Positions 62,808 through 64,000 of a DNA stretch of 64,000 bases are shown piece by piece; the stretch's first letter is position 1; every line of letters begins with the position of its first letter. The translations under genes and the position numbers were made by a program. The notes under the pieces were generated by a model. The model was not told the DNA's origin. It saw only the letters and a list, made by a program, of their open reading frames with translations, and did not search any database. The DNA is from Gemmata palustris (GTDB lineage Bacteria > Planctomycetota > Planctomycetia > Gemmatales > Gemmataceae): the NCBI RefSeq assembly GCF_017939745.1, contig NZ_JAGKQQ010000001.1:5332001-5396000 (forward strand), in the 5' to 3' direction.

Positions 62808-64000
62808 TTATCCCAGCGACTTGATGAGCACCTGCGAGTTGCGCCGGTTCTGGTCGTACTTCTCCCGGCGCGCGGGTGGGAGGTCGTCGGGCGTGCCGAG
62901 CTTGTAGCCGCCCTTCTGGATGAAATAATTGATCGCCTGTGTCGAGAGGCAGAACAGGTTCGCGATCCCCCGCGAACGGGCCACGCCCTCGGTGAAGTGA
63001 ATCAGTTTCGCCCCGATACCCTTGTTCTCGTACCGGGCGTCGACGAAGACGCTCGCCAGTTCCGCCATGTTCTGTTCGGGGTACACGTGCAGGGCCGCGC
63101 ACGCGACCGCGTTCCGGTCCACCTCGAAGACGAAGTAATCGCCGATGACCTTTTCGAGTTCGCCCCGCGTGCGCTTCACGAGTTCATCGTTCTGCGTGCC
63201 CTGTTGAATCAGCGAGTACACCGCGCGCACGTCCTTTTTCTGGGCCGCGCGGATCGCTTGGTACTCGTTCGCGTAGATCAGCGTGCCGATGCCCTCGTTC
63301 GAGAACACTTCGCCGAGCAACCCCTCCTGCTCGCGGCCGTCGATGATGTGAACGCGCTCGACGCCCTCCTTGCAGGCCCGGAGCGCGTGCGTCAGTTTGG
63401 TGACGGCTCCCGGTTGGAGTTCGGTGCGGCTCCGCTTGAGGAACGTGTCCGCTTCCTGCACGGTCATCTGACGGATCACGCCCTTCGCGTCGGACACGCC
63501 GCCCTCGGTGTTGAGGTACACGAGTTTCACCGCGCGCAGGGATTTCGCGATTTCCACAGCGACCGCGTCGGAATTCAGCCGATACGAGGCCCCGGCGCCG
63601 TCGATGCCGATGGGCGGGATCACGGGAACGATGTCGCGCTCGAGGAGCGTTTGGAGCAGTTCCGTATCGACGCGCTCGACGCGCCCGGTGAACAGGTGAT
63701 CGACCCCACCGAGGATGCCGGCCGGGTGCGCGACCACGGCGTTGGGGCACGCGGCCCGCAGGTCGTTCGCGGACAGCCCCTCCAGAATCTCGTGCGTGAC
63801 GCGGTTGGCCGCGCTAATGGCGACGTTCAGCGTTTCGCGGTTCGTGATCCCGGTGCCGTCCACGTCCGACGGGGTCATCTTGATGAGGTCCGCGTACCGC
63901 CTCACCTGGTGCGCCGCGCCGTGAACGAGCGCGACGCGGATGCTCAAACTGCGCAACAGCGCGATATCGAGCAACAGGTTCGGGAAGTTATCGTCTTCGA
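62808..64000 (-). CDS. argA: N-acetylglutamate synthase (amino-acid N-acetyltransferase), 5'-truncated
   Basis: The start is beyond the right edge; about 397 residues are present. This two-domain enzyme makes N-acetylglutamate from glutamate and acetyl-CoA, the first step of arginine synthesis. The N-terminal amino-acid-kinase-like domain has VALVHGAAHQV, RLNSDAVAVEIAKSL and LNTEGGVSDAKG, and regulates the enzyme by binding arginine. The C-terminal GNAT domain, from about 250 on, includes VFVDARYENKGIGAKLIHFT with the acetyl-CoA loop. The last residues (YDQNRRNSQVLIKSLG) match the family's end. Single gene on the minus strand as far as visible. Confidence 0.93.
   Translation of the reverse strand, partial: EDDNFPNLLLDIALLRSLSIRVALVHGAAHQVRRYADLIKMTPSDVDGTGITNRETLNVAISAANRVTHEILEGLSANDLRAACPNAVVAHPAGILGGVDHLFTGRVERVDTELLQTLLERDIVPVIPPIGIDGAGASYRLNSDAVAVEIAKSLRAVKLVYLNTEGGVSDAKGVIRQMTVQEADTFLKRSRTELQPGAVTKLTHALRACKEGVERVHIIDGREQEGLLGEVFSNEGIGTLIYANEYQAIRAAQKKDVRAVYSLIQQGTQNDELVKRTRGELEKVIGDYFVFEVDRNAVACAALHVYPEQNMAELASVFVDARYENKGIGAKLIHFTEGVARSRGIANLFCLSTQAINYFIQKGGYKLGTPDDLPPARREKYDQNRRNSQVLIKSLG

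Overview
The window is high-GC chromosomal DNA from a planctomycete, most likely of the family Gemmataceae. The call rests on a set of planctomycete signature genes: a DUF1501 and a DUF1549/DUF1553 gene pair, a planctomycete-type cytochrome c domain fused to WD40 repeats, a DUF1559 prepilin-like protein, a TIGR02996 protein, a TIGR03067 lipoprotein, two-domain DUF1080 (3-keto-disaccharide hydrolase type) protein, and a formylglycine-generating enzyme. No rRNA is present. There is one tRNA, Leu(GAG), at 17693-17776. No species name can be read from the sequence.

Layout. 1-10 kb: end of an SDR gene, the GTPase gene der, then a minus-strand block of exported planctomycete proteins (DUF1080, WD40, DUF1501, DUF1549/1553, a glycine-rich repeat protein). 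10-18 kb: a trehalose-phosphate-synthase-like GT20 enzyme, a cytochrome/WD40 protein, a lipoprotein with an IscA-like domain, a frameshifted ISAs1-type insertion sequence with intact ends and a 10-base target duplication, a ricin-type lectin, an alpha/beta hydrolase and the tRNA. 18-26 kb: a large PPC-domain exported protein, then a compact minus-strand operon of an MFS organic-anion transporter, a fused E1 alpha-beta 2-oxoacid dehydrogenase, its E2, and an SDR protein lacking the catalytic Tyr. 26-34 kb: several small proteins, a REC-coiled-coil protein, the sulfatase-activating FGE, a TIGR02996 protein, DUF1559, a Fur-type regulator, a FlgM-like protein and endonuclease V.

34-45 kb: a 1352-residue Pls/PosA-type non-ribosomal peptide synthetase (adenylation, carrier, six membrane segments, three beta-helix-like domains), an ABC exporter pair, a TadG-like VWA protein and a stand-alone Clp-N-like protein. 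45-56 kb: exported proteins, rdgB, an acyltransferase, a serine beta-lactamase-family protein, an HtrA-type protease, a GYF-domain membrane protein, a TIGR03067 lipoprotein and a solitary nuoD. 56-64 kb: a TPR lipoprotein, a tightly overlapping operon of an HscC-like Hsp70, a membrane protein and a J-like protein whose HPD motif reads KPE, then a phage-like AAA ATPase and the 5'-truncated argA.

Most genes are single or in pairs. Clear operons, shown by 1-8 base overlaps or gaps of about ten bases or less, are the MFS-E1-E2-SDR set, the ABC pair and the Hsp70 set. Many intergenic regions hold long, often perfect inverted repeats (arms of 17-55 bases), which look like a family of planctomycete palindromic elements. 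The strongest candidates for unusual biology are the Pls-like synthetase with an acidic substrate pocket, the HscC-like chaperone operon, and the dehydrogenase operon with its altered SDR.
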